In this document: piece by piece, positions 43,780 to 55,095 of the stretch
Layout: the number at the start of each line of letters is the position of its first letter
Numbering within the stretch: position 1 is the stretch's first letter
DNA from: Podospora pseudocomata
Lineage: Eukaryota; Ascomycota; Sordariomycetes; Sordariales; Podosporaceae
DNA length: 64,000 nt
NCBI RefSeq assembly: GCF_035222375.1
Contig: NC_085887.1
Span: forward strand, 223,501-287,500
Direction: 5' to 3'
Notes under the pieces: generated by a model
What the model saw: only the letters and a program-made list of their open reading frames with translations
What the model was told of the DNA's origin: nothing
Database searches by the model: none
Translations under genes and position numbers: made by a program

Positions 43780-46245
43780 CTAAACCTTCTCCGCCTCACC
43801 CCCAGGAGCAGCGGCAGCAGGAGCAGCAACCTTTTTGACAGTCCTCTTCCTCCTCTTCTTCCCATCCCCGGGAACGATCCCCGCATTGGGCGGCGCATCC
43901 AACACCCACCTCGCCACGGCCAAAGCCCTATCGCTCCCAACAGGGTACTCCTTCTCGAGCTCATGCCTACCTGGCCCACCACCATTCCCGTTCCCTTGGG
44001 CACGAGCAACAACCCCGCCATTCCCATCGCTCGTGACCTTTTGCCCGTCAATGTCTAAATCCCCGATTGCCCCTTCTAAACTAGACCCATCATCATCCTC
44101 ATTATCATGATCATTTGCCGGGAGTAGTAGTAGTTGTTGTTGTTGTTGTTGTTGTTGTTGTGGTTGTTGTGGTTGTTGTGGTTGTCCAGCCACAACACCG
44201 GATGTTATCTGCGCGCGTAGCTCAGCCACGGCATTCGCAAGCTGGTAGTCGTGCTCCGCCCTCAGCTGCCTGGCCAGCACGGCCTGCCGGAAACTCGGCT
44301 CGTCGCTCACCCGCTCGTCGCCCAAGGCGTCGAGAACAATCTGGTGATGCAAGCGGTCTTTGCGCTGTTTTTCTGTCTCGACTGGGACAGGAAATGGGAA
44401 GGGGGAGGGAAGCTCCTTCAGTTCGGTGGATACTTCTGATCCGGTGGTGTCTAACGATGGCAGTGCAGGTTTGGACTGCGGCGGCTGGTGCTGAAGATGA
44501 TGCAGCGGAGAGGAACCATTCGGGTGCAAAACGGGCACCGGAGCGGGCGCGCAGAGATCATCCCATGCGCCTGCTAGCTGGATCCAGTTTCCTCCTGCGC
44601 GCAGGACCTCGACCCAGTCCGCGCGGGCGGGGGAGCGACTAGCTTGGAAGGCTGGGTAGCCGTCTGCTAGGCGGGCCAGGCGGGCGACCATGTAGGCGTG
44701 GCGGAGGAGCTCCTTGGCCGAGGTCTGAATGAGACAGTGGCAGAGTAAGAGAGCGTGGAGAGCATCGGCCAAAAGGGGGTGGTATGTCAGTGTTTCTGTG
44801 ATGACGGGAGAAAGAACGGGCGGAGGTGGCTGGTGTGCCTGCAGGGAGGCTAGGTCCGTGATGGGATACGGCGGGAGATCTTGTGGTGGCGAAGGAGCAA
44901 ACAGATCCGAGAGGACGTAGATGCGGTGTGGTTTCTGTGTGGTTCTCTCGTCGTTTCCAGCGGGCGACGCAGACTTGGTGGTGTGGCGGGGAACACGGAC
45001 GCCGTTAGCGATAGAGTTTACCTTGCGGGCAAAGTCCTCGGCGATGTCCAAGGGTAGATCGGGCGAGTACTCGAAATGGGAAAGGTAAGTCATGTAGTCA
45101 CGAAGCGCCCGCTTCGCATTCTGTCTCACATGCTGCCTTGCCTCCAGAACCTCGGGGGACAATGGCGGGGAGGTCTGGTCACCGTCGCTGTCCGGTTCTG
45201 GCACTTGGGGAGAGCCGTCCGGGAAGGCTGCGTCAACATGCTGGCAGGCCATGGTGAGGTAGACTCCAGCACGTTGGAACAAAAGCTGTGTCTCCAGGCT
45301 GCTCGGCTGCTCTTCTTCCTTCAAGACAACATCCTCGGTTCTTCGCGCCGTCCTTTGCGCCACCTGCTGCTCGGCTTCGGCCTCCTTTCCTGCATAACGG
45401 TGGGTTGGTCGGCGAAGGCGATGGACCCTCAGGGCGTCTGTGAAATCGGCGACGGCCCCTTGAAAGTCCTCCTTGAATATCTTGACGATGCCTCGAGTCC
45501 TCAGAGGCTCTGGGTCCGAGGGATTCTCGTGTATCGCTTCGTCCAATGGCTGCAAGCTCGTGCATTCGGCGAGCTGCCGACTCGGAATCTTTTCGTGAAA
45601 GAAGTGCACATATTTGGCGTCGCTGTCGTCCGGACTCCGTTGAAGCACCAAAGAAGCAACCTCCTCCAGTGCCGAAGCGCTCTGCATGGTCGAGACGCTA
45701 CAGGCTACTTCATCCAGCTTGTACGCCTTGCAAAGCTTGTGGGTCGCATCTTTTCGCATTCGATGTTTTCTCTCCGGACTTAGCTTTGCTTGGTTTCCTG
45801 GACGAAAGCCAAACCCCAGGCCCAACGCGGCTGCATGGTGTAGGCCGGGGATGCTCTGCTGGCTGAGAGAAGCAACGCCGCTCGCCGCGCGCACAGCCAG
45901 GTCAATGGCTTCGTCGACGAGTCTCCTAATCTTGACGAGGTCGAAAAACACGGCAGGATCGATCGGGCGGGGTCGAGGGGTGTTGTAATTGATATTGGCC
46001 AGAGTCTCAATGACCTCGGGGGGAAGCTGGAGCCATGGGCCGTGGAAGGCGGATATGTATCGCCAGTGTCTAGGAGTTGACAAGACACCAAGTCAGCAGG
46101 GGGGAACAGCAGGCAGTGCAGGACATTGGGCGCACTTGTTTCTGCAAATTATGAGTTGCTGCTGGGACCTGACCAGTTTCTGGTGACCGAGGTCGCTTTC
46201 AGCCTCGACGAGGTCCTCTTGGGACGAAGACTTCTTTTTGGCCAT
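43780..46245 (-). CDS. Hypothetical protein with TPR-like core and polyQ tract
   Basis: Exons 46245-46136 and 46069-43780 with a 66-bp intron (GTGCGC..CCTAG) give 799 residues. The first exon (MAKKKSSSQEDLVEAESDLGHQKL) joins to KHWRYISAFHGPWLQLPPEV, so the frame beginning at 46083 is not the real start. A region rich in helices (EDFQGAVADFTDALRVHRL, LLFQRAGVYLTMACQHVDA, AKRALRDYMTYLSHFEY) resembles TPR pairs. Later come helical segments with many Leu/Ala (YHPLLADALHALLLCHCL, LLRHAYMVARLARLADGY), a polyQ run (about residue 680) and a Lys/Arg-rich end (GKKRRKRTVKKV) that could be a nuclear localisation signal. I cannot name the function. Codon use and length support a genuine gene. Confidence 0.82.
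44125..44183 (-). repeat. CAA/ACC-type trinucleotide tract (polyQ coding)
   Basis: GTT repeats on the plus strand, read as glutamine codons in the minus-strand gene. Confidence 0.85.
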
Positions 46246-46782
46246 GGTTGTTTGCTATGAGGGCTGTTTGGAGGAGGGACAGACGGACAAGAAGAGCCTT
46301 TTACGGCCAACAATGGACGGAGAGAAGCGGTCGAAATATGGCCATTGGAGTTACCCCAAACGTCCGTGATCCATGTTAAAACTGGAACTGGAACTGGAAC
46401 TGAAAATCGGAGGTTCGACTAAGCTTCCGGCCGAGGTGGGTGGTATGCGACTGCCCTGGGTAGGTACTGAGAAGGACCCCTTCGTGGTACATATGACGCG
46501 GGTTTTCCACCACCCCACAAAATGCCAAGGCTATCACGTGAACCCCTCGCTTCGACCTCTTGCATATATTTCTCGGTGAGAATTACATTCCAACAAACGG
46601 TCACTTTCATTCCTTGCAAGATTATTACTAAACAGACCCGTAGTAGGTACATTCTCTCTTCCACGAAGCGAAAAACCAAAATAAAAAGCCAAGGACGCGC
46701 AAACAAGTGTATATGTGAAGAAATGACGAGAAGAGAGACAGAGCCTCCAGATCCATGGCGCATATTACATGATGTGAACGCC
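46246..46782. other. Intergenic region
   Basis: Contains an ACTGGA/ACTGGAACTG short repeat near 46380-46402; no supported gene. Minus-strand frames here are the 3' flank of the LysM gene. Confidence 0.45.
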
Positions 46783-48175
46783 CTACCACGGTGTGGGAAG
46801 GGCGGCACGACCGTTGATGACTGGGGTGGGCAGGTAGCAGTCGGAACCTGTCGTCGATCCGCCATCGCCGGGCTTTTCCAGTAAGTGTCAGCCATGCTTG
46901 GTCTCGTTTGAGACGTCAGAAAAAAGGTACTCACCTGCAGCTCACTGCAGCAAAGAGGGACGGCTTGGGTAGCTGGGCACGGCGCGTGGCTGAGCACGAA
47001 TTCACCATCGCCTGTTTTTTTTTGTCATGGTCAGCAGCGCTTGATGAAGGAAGGGGAAGAAGGGTAGGGAGCTCACATCCGAGACCGATAAGTCCACCCA
47101 ACAAGCCACCGGCGACACAGCACTGGGCAAAAGCGTCGCCGACATTGCACTGGAAGGAACGGAATGCAGTCACGATGGGCAGCGTGGTAAAGGTGACGTT
47201 GCTGGTGGTCGAGGTCGAAGTGGACGTGGTGATCGAGGTGCTGGGTGTCGCCGTGGTGCCAGTGAAGACGTCGACCGTGATGGTGCTGTACGCTGTGATA
47301 ACGCTGATGGACCGGGTCGTGGTGGTCCCTGTAGGATCGGCTGTGTTGAAAACCGACACACGGAAGGCTGTGGGAGAGATGAGGACCGTCTGGATCGGGT
47401 GGACCGACACGTCTCTCCACATGATACAGGAGCAGGCGTAGTTGACCCGATTGACCGGCTCGGCCTCCCAGACAGCTGGCCGCGCAACAGCAGGCGCCTC
47501 TCCTTCTGCGCAGTACTCGGCCTCGGGCGCGTCACTGCGCTTGGCCTTGGGAATGAAAAAGGTTGGCGAGGAGGTGATGGTTCCCGAAGTGGACGTTGTG
47601 GTGGTGGTCGTCGTCGTGGTAGATGGGTTGCCTCCGTTCAAGAGGACGCCCACACACAGACGCGCACCCAACACAAGGTTGCTGCAGAACCGGTTGATGC
47701 CGGGGTTGAGGTCCCGCAGCTGGCTGAAGGTGAGGCCATACGCCGAGTAGATCGAGTAACATGTATCCCCAGCCGCGACAACGTGGACTCCGCCGCAGAC
47801 CAGTGTCGAAGTAGCCGACGTGCTTGTGGTGGTGGTGGAAGAAGTCGTGGTGGTGCTGGTGGTGCTGGTCACCCGGACATCAGGGAGAGTCGTGGTTTCT
47901 GTAGTCGAAATAGTCTCCCTTTGCACTCCAAAGCTAGCCAGGTCGAAGCTCAGCGTGATGGTTGAGGTCCTGGTCCGGGCATAAACAAGAGAGGAGCAGT
48001 ATCGCACCGCGTCGAGCCAGTCCTGGTTGACAGCCTCGCGGAAGCGAACTGCCCGGAGCAGACGATCATTCTCGCAGACCCTGTTGATCTGGGTGAAGGT
48101 CAAGGGGTCGGGGTTTTGAGCGAGGGCTGAGCCCACCAGCACCGTCCAGGATACTACAAGCTGCGTCAATTTCAT
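46783..48175 (-). CDS. Secreted LysM protein with C-terminal hydrophobin-like eight-cysteine module
   Basis: Exons 48175-47077, 47011-46935 and 46872-46783, with introns of 65 bp (GTGAGC..AACAG) and 62 bp (GTGAGT..AAAAG, branch GCTGAC), give 421 residues. Signal peptide about 1-19 (MKLTQLVVSWTVLVGSALA). After an N-terminal domain with few cysteines comes a Ser/Thr linker, then one LysM (about 129-175: HVVAAGDTCYSIYSAYGLTF, LNPGINRFC), expected to bind chitin or related glucans. A second Ser/Thr-rich linker and a Cys-containing region (YACSCIMW) follow. Splicing then completes an eight-cysteine block, C343, C352-C353, C367, C378, C387-C388, C404, i.e. C-x8-CC-x13-C-x10-C-x8-CC-x15-C, the order of single and double cysteines found in hydrophobins. 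Without the two last introns the block is cut at C367. Likely a cell-wall-bound or secreted surface protein. Confidence 0.78.
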
Positions 48176-48792
48176 GTTGGCTTCGTCCAGGTGTGTCTGA
48201 TCCGGGCTGGGGTGAGATGACTGGAGAGAGAGAGGTTACAAGAAGACAGCGTAGTGTTCAAACATAAATCATGGTTTCGGATCTGATGTTGATGCAAGCC
48301 GGAATGCCCAACAGTCGCGTCGCGAGTAAACAAATTTCGTTGACTCCATTCCAACATGACTCCCTCTGCTGAGACACTTTCCGAAGCTCAGGACACCCTG
48401 TCTGTCCTCCCTTTTCAAAAGACGTGTTGGTATCATGAAATTGCTCCACAGACTCTTGGTGGTGGCATGCGATCTTCTCTTGAATTGTCTCAACTTCTCC
48501 CTGTGCCTTGCCAGCTCCTGTAAAGCTCAGCTTGGTGTCTTACTGTCATTAGGGTCAAGAATTTCCATGAAGAGAATATGATTTCACTACTTTCTGACAA
48601 TAGATCGATCGGTAGTGCCCAGACTGCTTCTTCCAAAACAGCTGTTGGGCTGGGTGTTCCTTGCACCCGTCAGTAGCAACAATAAGGGTAGCCATCGTTA
48701 CCATGTTTCAACATCAAGCGATAATAGAGATCCACATATCCCCAGCAAATTAACACATCATATCATTACAACCGCCCCATTCCCACCGCTGA
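48176..48792. other. Intergenic region
   Basis: Promoter side of the LysM gene and 3' flank of the b561 gene; no gene seen. Confidence 0.45.
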
Positions 48793-50230
48793 TCACTGCC
48801 TGCCATACCCAAACCTCGCCTCGTGGTCATATATACTCGGCATATTGTACAGCTCATGATCCTCCTCCGCCGCCTTGGGCTTTCTAGCACTTGTACACCT
48901 CCACAAGCAAAAATAGAGGGGGACCAACAGTACAAACATGCCCCCTGCCAGAACTGCATACCCCAACATCACCAACCTTGTCTGCTCCGACAGTTTCAGC
49001 CCCCTTTGTTTTTTTTTTTCATGTTAGCATTCATCTAAATTTCAGGGCCATCACGCAAGCACTCACAATCCATTATTCACCAACAGCGCGACCCAAATCC
49101 CCCTCCCACCCCAAGCGTGCACCTGCTTCACCCACCCTCCATTCCCAACCACCTCCTGCCCCCCCGCTGCCCGCCTCCTGACCCAAACCCCCCATCCAAC
49201 CATGACCACCATCACCGCCACAGTCAACAACCCCAAAACCTGGTGCCCCGTTCCCATCTTGCTCGTAAGAACATGCTGCCCACTGATGACAAGCCCCGGC
49301 ACCATCGCGCCCAGGGTAAACAGAAAGTAAATACTCCCAGTCGCAACATGCAGCTTGGGCCACTTCCTCCCCAGGAAAGCCGCAACAAGATTGTCGAATG
49401 GTGCGATGGCCAGGGCCACAATCGCAAACAGGATCCCGTGCGCGGTGGCGGCTTTGTTGCTTGACTTTTTGAGGGAGGGGTCGTCATCCGGGAAGGTGAC
49501 GTGCTGAGTTGTGTTTGTTGGTGTCCCCACCCCGCCGGGGCCGGTTGATTTGGAGATGTCGATGTTGAAGATGCCGTGGGCGACGTGTCGGCGGATGCGG
49601 GCGTCGAGGTCGTCGGTGGAGAAGGCGCCCGAGTTGGGGCCTACGGCGAACATTATCGGTGCGGTGGGGGTGTTGCTGGTCGGGATGGCGGGGTTGAAGG
49701 GGGCGGATTGGCTTTGGAGGTTGCGGCAGCTGTGGCAGGTGCCGTTGGCCGTCATTTGGCCTGTTTTTGGGGAGAGCTCGCTGCCAGGGTGGAGGGTGAT
49801 GCGGAGGGGGTGGTGGGTTGGTTCCGTGTTGCCGCTGGTGAAGGGGTTAGTCGACGATTATGAGGTGGGAAAATGTGTGAAAGGGGGTCTACTTTGTGAA
49901 CCGTGGGCTGACGGTGACTGATTTGCGGTCTGCGGATGGGTACATCACCAAAATTACCGAGTTTGCCATGCTGGACCCGAAGCCAATGGCCGAATATTGA
50001 TACCAATCTGGAGAGCTGACATAAAAGTTGATGTCGTTTGAGCCATCGTCTGGGAGGTTGATGGAAATGATGGTGTTGGCCTCAGGGATAAAGACATTTG
50101 AAGCATTGGTCTGACCCAAGACGAGATGTAATTGTGAGATGAGGTCTGTAGGTAGGTAGGTTAGTTCAACACCTGCAAATCCAAGCTGTACAAACTTACA
50201 CAGCACGAGCCACGGTAGTGATGAGGCCAT
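48793..50230 (-). CDS. DOMON-cytochrome b561 membrane protein
   Basis: Four exons, 50230-50200, 50145-49893, 49834-49067 and 49003-48793, with introns of 54, 58, 63 and 63 bp or similar (branch sites CGACTAAC, ATGCTAAC), give 420 residues. Splicing of the 31-nt first exon creates the signal peptide MASSLPWLVLYLISQLHLVLG. The extracellular DOMON domain (about 22-190), like the cytochrome domain of cellobiose dehydrogenase, has candidate heme ligands in the GFGSSM methionine region and the PTHH histidines. The C-terminal half is a cytochrome b561 with about five or six membrane helices (GILFAIVALAIAPFDNLVAA, YFLFTLGAMVPGLVIS, VLGLLTVAVMVVMVGWGVW, LGYAVLAGGMFVLLVPLYF). Histidines in TAHG, KLHV, TGHQ and QVHAWGG are the usual four heme-b ligands. 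Role: transmembrane electron transfer or ferric/ascorbate reduction at the cell surface. The cytoplasmic tail is short and polar. Confidence 0.88.
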
Positions 50231-51083
50231 ATTTGCTTTTAACCTGTTGCCAGCAACTTCAACACTGTGGAGAACGACCAAGAGAAATGGAGACTCAAAG
50301 AAAGAGAACTCCGGACCACTTCATGTATTATCATCATCATCAAGATGGAAATGGCCGTGCAAAATAATGCAACCATGGAGATGTGCTTGCCGTCGGGATG
50401 TAGTTGTCGGCGGCTAACATCTCCAGCTCTCCCTTGTCATTGGCTAGCCCTGTACTTGGAAGCGCTGCGCGCACCGTGACGGCAATGCGCCTAGCACTTG
50501 CACCCCCAATCAACGAACGACCTGTTACACGCAACCCCTTGGTGACAAAGGCCCAAAAATAGGCAAGCGGCAGTTGCTGGCTTTTGCAACTGGTGAAGCT
50601 TATTAGCATCCAAGAAATGGCCCAAGCTAATTTTCCTTTCAAGGTATCCAAGTCTAGAGAGCAGATGTTGTGAATTTTCCCATGACAGGTTGATTATACA
50701 AAATGTGTAGAAGTTGTTTAAAAACTCGTTTAGAAATGGTTGCCGCGCTCACGGTTTGCCCGCCTTCTTTTTCTCAATTGAATCGAGTAGACTCTTGTAT
50801 CCATGAATTTGTTTGTGCTGCACTTTTAAGACAAACACTTGTTTGCATTGTCTGCAGTAAACCGTCGCCGAACATTGTCCCTTCGCCAGCCATCTTCCTC
50901 CTCGCTGGCCAGGTTAAAACGCTGCCTCGCCTTTAGCGCTAACAGTCGCCGCAAATCATCTACAGCTCTGTGGACAGCACAGAGCTTAACTCTGTAAAAG
51001 AATGGAAGGTTCGTGTATACCTATCTACCAAAAAGTAGGGCTTCCTTTTTGCCTGGTACGCTGACCTAGGCCTCCAGGCCGCA
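50231..51083. other. Intergenic region
   Basis: No supported gene; several 60-100-codon frames lack any recognisable feature. Confidence 0.45.
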
Positions 51084-53376
51084 ATGCCTCCAATTCCAGG
51101 CGTCCACGTGGTGTATGATAACCGGCGAGTCCACAGGATTGATTACAGGGGCAATGAGGCTTGGTCCTACAAACATGCTCGGAAGCGCAAGACAATCAAA
51201 GTCTCCGAACAGAACCCAGAGATTATCCGACACATCAAGGACCGTCTCTACAAGACAGCCCACAAAAACAAAGGCTTCCTTGGATCCCATGATCGTGGAA
51301 TGAGATTCGTTACTCGTGCTCAATTTGACAACATCATCACACCCGAGGCTGTTCTTCAGGTAGTCGCCAAGCTGGCGTGTTGCCAAGGCTTGACAGCAAG
51401 GGACCATATGCAAATTGCCCAAGATATCTACTGGGGCACAGAAGATGGACGCCGCTCGCCCTGTTGCCGACTCCTTGCTTCTCTCATCGGGACCGGGAAT
51501 TCAGAGGCACTCGGCAGCATCAAAACACTGATCGATGAAGGCCTCAGTGACACCTGTCTTCCCCTCCTAATTAAGGAAGTCATGGAGGAGGACACGCTGA
51601 TATGTGCTCACCATGAACACCAACATGCCTCCATAAACGACATGGACCTGGAGTCTCGAGAGATTTTCACTGCCCTCTGTCGATCCTTTTCAGTGCCCTT
51701 CATCAAATAGAAAGATGGCGGGAAGCATTGTCACTACGTCTTGAAAGGCGGCGGCCCTCTTCCTATGAGAGGGCCACTTCCAATGGAGAAAAACGACAAG
51801 ATGAATGAGGAAGGAGACTTTGGTGAGGTCTTCAAAGTTGAGATTGACCCAGGCGACAGGGACTTCGACCCAGAGGTAAGTGAAACATCAGATTTTACAT
51901 GACTGAACGCACGTTCAAGAAACTGATACTCTGAAGCAGAAAAACACCAACTTCTTTGCTTTAAAGAAGCTTTAAGAAGCATGGTGACTCGAATGGCACT
52001 TCTCGTGCGGACGAGTTCGACCTGTAAATCAGGTCATTGATCTTCGCCGAGAGTCGAGCTTTGAAGGTACCAGGCCCGGATGATAATGGGCAAACGAAAA
52101 AGCACTTGATCCAGCCACTTGCAACATTCGAGGTGTACGATTCCAACGATCCAGAGCCGACATTCTACTTTCTGTTCCCACTGGCAGATGGTAACCTAAA
52201 GCAATTCTGGGAGAAGAAGCGCCACGATGCGACAAGGGAAGAGCATTGTGGTTGGATGGTTGAGCAGTTTTACCTGCTTGCCAAGGCCCTGCAGTGCGTC
52301 CACAATGAAAGGTCACTGATGATCACGTCAAAGAGAACTGATTCCAACGTCTTTTGCCGGCATGGAGACATCAAACCATCGAATTTCCTGTTCTTTGAGG
52401 ACTCTCAACCCAGCGGTCTGGGCAGGTTGGTTTTGGGTGACTTTGGGATGGCTAGAATTCACCGCAAAGGATTCAGATCAAGCCAGCCAGCAGGGGGCAG
52501 AATGGCCACGATTTCTTATCAAGCACCTGAGTTTGGCAAAGAGGATGTGGTATCTCTCAAGACCGACATCTTCAGTCTCGGATGCGTTTATTTAGAACAC
52601 ATTACGTGGCTTCTGATGGGCTTCGAGGCCTTGGACAAGTTTATAGACGCCAGACTCGAGACAGATCCTGTGTACGGTTTCCACACAGATACCACGTGTC
52701 ACAGTCCAAAGATTCCGTGTGGCTCAAGGAGGGCGTCAAGCGTTGGATCTGGGACCTGAAGCAGCACAAAGACTGCGTGGAAGTTGTATATGATCTGTTG
52801 GAGATCATCAAGCACGACATGCTCGAAGCAAACCACCAGAAAAGGATCAACTCGGCAATGTTGGCTACCGAATTGGAGAAAGTGTGGACCAAGTGGCAAC
52901 GTAAGGATTCCCTGTACGGTGACAGGCACTGGAGAGAAAGTGAGATTGGTTCCAAAGCAATCAACAAGCCCGATTCCAGTGCTAAAGTGCTTGCTATTTC
53001 CAAAGAGCTCCTGTGGAAGCAAAAGGCTAACCGCGCGTCAAGACGGAAGATCGCCGACAACACCACCCCAAATGACCACGAGAACCTTCCGGTAAAGGAA
53101 CCAACTACAGTCGAAAATCCTTCTGGTCGCTCCGCCCTCGAAAGGGGCAAAACTTTCCACTGGACAATGGAACCGGAACCGCAGTCTGAAGATGATACCG
53201 GCAGCGATTGTGAACTTTCGGCAGAGAGGGCAGAGGATAATGAAGGAGAGCACAGGAAGATGGGGGAGAAAAGCCCAACTCAAGATCACGTTGTGTCACA
53301 TAAGGTAGCCAGTCCTCAAGCTGAGTCTCACACCGCTCCCACCGAAGCTGCTGCTTTCCTGGCAGTGGAACTCTAG
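51084..53376 (+). pseudogene. Broken protein-kinase gene (Ser/Thr kinase fold)
   Basis: The intact ancestor would read through an N-terminal helical region, a kinase domain and a charged tail. The first frame (51084-51710, 208 residues) ends at a TAG where the downstream text (KDGGKHCHYVLKGGG) is clearly the continuation. The kinase part keeps EGDFGEVFKV (glycine loop), FFALKK (lysine), HGDIKPSNFLF (catalytic loop), LGDFGMARI (DFG), ISYQAPEF (APE) and TDIFSLGCV. Lesions: the TAG at 51708-51710, a frameshift near 51965, a TAA at 52025-52027, and a frameshift near 52700-52710 after which the kinase C-lobe (VKRWIWDLKQHKD) continues in another frame to the stop at 53376. One normal intron is preserved (51876-51939). 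Kinases of this shape often accompany fungal NLR/HET loci; this copy cannot make a full protein. Confidence 0.8.
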
Positions 53377-55095
53377 GAAACCAAGTTGTATGTTCCGTCC
53401 ACTGTTTTAGCCCACCGAACGCAGTTCATGTGGTTCAGCGTCGGTTCATGTGTTGGACATGCATCTGATCCCGCACTATCTCGCCTCTCTTGCCCTGGCA
53501 TTCCGGGCGTCGCGTCGAGTGGTTGGAATGCAGCTCAGGCATTCCATAAAGCGCCGAGGCGTATCTTATCGATATTGCCTTATGGTTGAACTTGCCTCAG
53601 GTTCAAATCATTACCGCGTGTGAAGTGTGAACTGCCCAGGTGTTGAAAATGGGCAGGCTCCAAATGTTTTGGACGGCATGTTTTCCGTGCTCTGTAGGCG
53701 GTGCTCCTCCTGGTGAGGTGGCTGAGTTCCGTGCATGCACCGATAACCAATCACTGTGTTAGCCAACCTGGGCGACTTCAAGCGCAATCTAATCTACGCA
53801 GGGTGTTGTGTGGGTAGCCATAACTAGCTCCACAGGAAGCTTGGGCCAACCTGGGCTGGTTTGTTTGGGTCTGCAGGATTTCTCAGTTCTCTTTTCGATA
53901 GTTATCACAATCAACAGTTTATTACCAACACAGGGCTTTCTGATGGGCAACCTTATTAGTGGGGCGACGCAAGACTGTGCAGTGCCAGCTCCCGATGATG
54001 GGCTGATGAAAAACAATGCATCTTGTTTGTGGACTTTTACGTTGTGCTCTGTGCATATACTATGTCTCTTCCTCGCTTACCCTTGACTATTTCCTACCTA
54101 GTTCATCCGACTAACGGCAAGGTAAACGTAGCCGTCATAGAAAACATCCTTCTCAAGGGACTAGATCAACCCCGACTCTGGTTTTACCAACCATGATTTT
54201 ACTGTCTTCAATTACCCATACGTGCACGTCCCTGCCCGAGATCACCACACCAAGGAAGCAGGACTAGGCAGCAACATCGACCTCTTCAGTTTAGGACACC
54301 GAGCCTGAGCAGAGACAAAGGGCGGTAGCAATATGGAAATCGGATGCAGATGAAGTTTGTCTTTGCGATACCCCTATAACAGCCTCCACGACAGATCACA
54401 CTGACTATCTTCTTTATTTCAGGTCTCATTGTAAGATCAAGTCACCAGGGGCGTGGGTCAAGAACAAGTCCTAAAAAACAACTCCGTATGACCCCCCCAC
54501 TATTCTCATCACTTTAAAACTTTGAGACGTTTCATACTTATGACCATGTTCAGGACGCTGGACTCTGATTGAGCAAAAGGTACCGGGGACTTACACACTC
54601 ATATGCCCCAGAGCCCCTGAAATCTTTCCAGGCCAACCTTCCCTCATTACCGACCTTCCCTTCTCTGAAGGCATCTGGAAATATGTAACGGACAAATTCC
54701 ACGTCCACCGAAACATCACACGAACAATTCTTCGTAATGTGGCATACTTCTTAGCCATTCGTCATAGGCAAGAAGATTCCGGGAAGTTCGAGATATGTCA
54801 GTGCTGCTTTTGTCCTGCAACTTGATACTTTCGTCATACTCACATCACATAGCATACACTTCACGCACAACTTCATCCCTTCCGGATGACACCGCGCTAT
54901 CCTCGACTCACATCCCTTCTCTCGGCTCCACCTTCTCCATCATCTACGGCGGTGATGAATCCCAAATGGAAGCCGCGTGGCAACGACTTCAAGAGTCAGT
55001 CCCCTCCCACGCTCATAGACACCCACTGTTGATGCTGGGCATCTTCGCCGAATTGGAGAGGGAAAGGCTTGTCAATCTGGCTTCAGTTGCCCATC
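53377..55095. other. Intergenic region with possible relics of coding sequence
   Basis: No intact gene. Around 54260-54290 the plus strand reads GLGSNIDLFSLG, reminiscent of the kinase motif DIFSLG found in the pseudogene upstream, and around 54600-54790 a 60-codon open stretch occurs, so a second, more decayed kinase copy is possible but not shown. Confidence 0.35.
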
